A DNA stretch of 16,116 nt. It comes from JAOTYV01 sp041557595. GTDB lineage: Bacteria > Pseudomonadota > Alphaproteobacteria > UBA8366. Location of the stretch: positions 1 through 16,116 of the forward strand of contig JBFFGE010000105.1 in the NCBI GenBank assembly GCA_041557595.1, in the 5' to 3' direction. The translations under genes were made by a program, and so were the position numbers. The notes under the pieces are model-generated. The model had not been told where the DNA came from. It did no database searches and worked only from the letters and a program-made list of their open reading frames with translations. The first letter of the stretch is position 1. Each line of letters opens with the position of its first letter. Positions 14,465 through 16,116 of the stretch are shown piece after piece.

Positions 14465-14493
14465 TTGCCTAATTGCAATCGAGCCGTTGTAAT
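14465..14493 (+). promoter_or_regulatory. Candidate sigma70-type promoter of the aldehyde dehydrogenase gene
   Basis: TTGCCT (14465-14470) and TGTAAT (14488-14493) are separated by exactly 17 bases, matching 4 and 5 of 6 consensus positions. This predicts a transcript start near 14500 and a leader of about 36 bases. The spacer contains the perfect palindrome ATTGCAAT (14472-14479), which could be an operator. It lies in the 104-base divergent gap shared with the small membrane protein. Confidence 0.5.
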
Positions 14494-14535
14494 CATCTGA
14501 CGAGGATCGGGCAAACGGCAGTGTCGGAGGGTGCG

Positions 14536-16023
14536 ATGGCGAAACTGAAACGATACAAGCACTATATCGGTGGCGAATGGGTCGATCCGGATTCGGGCGA
14601 ATGGTTCGACTCCGACAATCCGTTTACCGGCAAACCCTGGGCGCAATTCGCGCGCGGCAATGCAGTGGACGCTGACCGCGCGGTGACCGCGGCGCAGAAG
14701 GCGTTTACCAGCGGCGACTGGCCGGCCATGACCGCGACGCAGCGTGGCGCACTGCTGTGCAAGCTTGGCGATGTCTACACCAAATACGCCAAGCATCTGG
14801 CCGAGGTGGAGGTCACGGATAACGGCAAGCTGATCGCCGAGATGGCGGCGCAGAACGCCTATGTGCCGCAATGGTATTATTATTTCGGCGGGCTTGCCGA
14901 CAAGATAGAAGGCTCGGTCATCCCGATCGACAAGCCGTCTACGTTCAACTACACGCGGCACGAACCGCTGGGCGTAATTGCGGCGATCACGCCGTGGAAT
15001 TCGCCGATGCTGCTGACCGCCTGGAAGCTGGCGCCCGCGCTGGCGGCGGGCAACACGGTGGTCCTGAAACCGTCCGAATTTACGTCGGCATCCGCCTTCG
15101 AATTTGTGAAAGTCCTGGAGGAGGCGGGGTTCCCGCCGGGCGTCGTCAACGTCGTGTCCGGCTTCGGGCAGGAAGTCGGCGAGCCGATGGTGACCGACGA
15201 CCGGGTCGCCAAGGTGGCGTTCACCGGCGGCTCGCTGAGCGGCCAGCGCGTCTACGAAAAGGCGGCGAGCGGGCTTAAAAAAGTGAGCCTGGAATTGGGC
15301 GGCAAGTCGCCCAACATCGTGTTCGAGGATGCGATCATCGACAATGCGGTGAAGGGCGCGATTTCCGGCATTTTCGCGGCATCGGGTCAGACCTGCATCG
15401 CGGGCTCGCGCCTGCTGGTGCAGGAGTCGATCCACAACGAGTTCGTCGACAAGCTGGTCAGCTTCGCCAAGACCGCGCAAATGGGCGATCCCAGCTCCTA
15501 TGACACCCAGGTCGGCCCCGTGACCACACCGCCGCAATTCGAAAAAATCCTGAATTATCTCGATGTGGCGAAGGAAGACGGGGCGGAATGCGTGCTCGGC
15601 GGCGCCCGGGCGTCTCGGCCGGAATGTGGCGACGGCTGGTTCGTCGAGCCGACCATCTATACCGGCGTCAATAATCAGATGCGCATCGCCCAGGAAGAGG
15701 TCTTCGGCCCGGTGCTTTCCGTCATCCCGTTCCGCGACGAGGACGAGGCGATCGAAATTGCCAATGACGTGGTCTACGGCCTCGCCGCCGGCGTCTGGAC
15801 CCAGGATATCCGCCGCGCCATCGAGATTCCCGAACGCATTCAGGCCGGCACCGTATGGGTCAACACCTACCGCGCGGTCAGCTTCATGTCGCCCTTCGGC
15901 GGCTACAAACGGTCCGGCCTGGGCCGCGAAAGCGGCCAGCAGGCGATCCAGGAATACATGCAGACCAAGAGCATCTGGATCAGCACCGCGACGGAAGTGC
16001 CGAACCCGTTCGTGATGCGGTAG
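14536..16023 (+). CDS. Aldehyde dehydrogenase, NAD-dependent type
   Basis: This is a cytoplasmic enzyme of 495 residues that oxidises an aldehyde to the carboxylic acid with NAD(P)+, the normal length for the class. Motifs in order: PWNSP with the oxyanion Asn155; KPSE (178-181), whose Glu181 favours NAD+ over NADP+; FTGGSLSG in the coenzyme-binding region; LELGGKSP with general base Glu253; GQTCIAGSR with catalytic Cys287; EEVFGPV and PFGGYKRSGLGRE in the C-terminal part. All catalytic residues are present. The start at 14536 has GGAGGG 4 bases upstream; an upstream in-frame start at 14473 would add 21 residues that overlap the promoter. The substrate is not evident; it resembles the broad betaine-aldehyde/semialdehyde group. 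It is transcribed alone. Downstream (16024-16116) there are only small hairpins without T-runs. Confidence 0.95.
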   Translation: MAKLKRYKHYIGGEWVDPDSGEWFDSDNPFTGKPWAQFARGNAVDADRAVTAAQKAFTSGDWPAMTATQRGALLCKLGDVYTKYAKHLAEVEVTDNGKLIAEMAAQNAYVPQWYYYFGGLADKIEGSVIPIDKPSTFNYTRHEPLGVIAAITPWNSPMLLTAWKLAPALAAGNTVVLKPSEFTSASAFEFVKVLEEAGFPPGVVNVVSGFGQEVGEPMVTDDRVAKVAFTGGSLSGQRVYEKAASGLKKVSLELGGKSPNIVFEDAIIDNAVKGAISGIFAASGQTCIAGSRLLVQESIHNEFVDKLVSFAKTAQMGDPSSYDTQVGPVTTPPQFEKILNYLDVAKEDGAECVLGGARASRPECGDGWFVEPTIYTGVNNQMRIAQEEVFGPVLSVIPFRDEDEAIEIANDVVYGLAAGVWTQDIRRAIEIPERIQAGTVWVNTYRAVSFMSPFGGYKRSGLGRESGQQAIQEYMQTKSIWISTATEVPNPFVMR

Positions 16024-16116
16024 GGTGCTACCGGCAATTGTCGCCGGAGGGTCGATGACCCTTAGCAGGCAATAGCCGACTGCGCGGTCGTGCCGCGCCT
16101 TCGGCGTTGTGGCGTG
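16024..16116. other. Sequence after the aldehyde dehydrogenase gene, to the window edge
   Basis: No open frame is supported here. Short dyads are present (AGGGTC/GACCCT at 16048-16062 and GCGCGG/CCGCGC at 16082-16098). None is followed by a T-run, so I cannot name a terminator. Confidence 0.4.

Noticed and set aside
14275..15537. Minus-strand 420-codon frame opposite the aldehyde dehydrogenase
   Set aside because: It is antisense to a gene with every catalytic residue in place; its composition is that of a shadow frame, and it runs through the divergent promoter and the small membrane gene in another frame.

Overview
The window is high-G+C, densely packed bacterial chromosome with 13 protein-coding genes that I can support. 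There are no RNA genes, insertion sequences, phage genes or CRISPR repeats, and no gap longer than 173 bases. The aapJ-aapQ-aapM-aapP order and the overall codon and protein style point to an alphaproteobacterium, perhaps a Rhodospirillales-like lineage. The lineage is an inference; no rRNA or marker gene is present.

Layout. (1) Positions 1-4180, minus strand: a general L-amino-acid ABC uptake operon in the order aapJ (binding protein), aapQ, aapM (permeases), aapP (ATPase, cut by the window edge). The 173-base aapJ-aapQ gap holds three consecutive stem-loops. (2) 4292-5422, minus: a major facilitator (MFS) transporter. (3) 5558-6433, plus: an alpha/beta hydrolase with the full residue set of a fluoroacetate/haloacetate dehalogenase. 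It is divergent from the MFS gene and convergent with a LysR regulator (6472-7389, minus). (4) 7547-12392, plus: a 1196-residue single-chain ABC exporter with a CydD-like first half and a CydC-like second half, overlapped by a second MFS gene. (5) 12355-14099, minus: two tandem paralogous EamA (DMT) transporters joined by an ATGA overlap. (6) 14225-14431, minus: a 68-residue two-helix membrane protein. (7) 14536-16023, plus: an NAD-type aldehyde dehydrogenase with a good sigma70-like promoter.

How the genes may work together. The aap operon is a clear functional unit. The rest is transport-heavy accessory metabolism: seven of the nine genes right of aap are transporters, small-molecule enzymes or small membrane proteins of unassigned substrate. 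A haloaldehyde to haloacid to hydroxyacid route (aldehyde dehydrogenase plus dehalogenase) is conceivable, but the two genes lie about 8 kb apart and are not co-transcribed.

I see no wholly new multi-gene system. The items most worth a second look are the three-hairpin array inside the aap operon, the fused CydDC-like exporter, the paralogous EamA pair with a nine-T run, and the dehalogenase locus.
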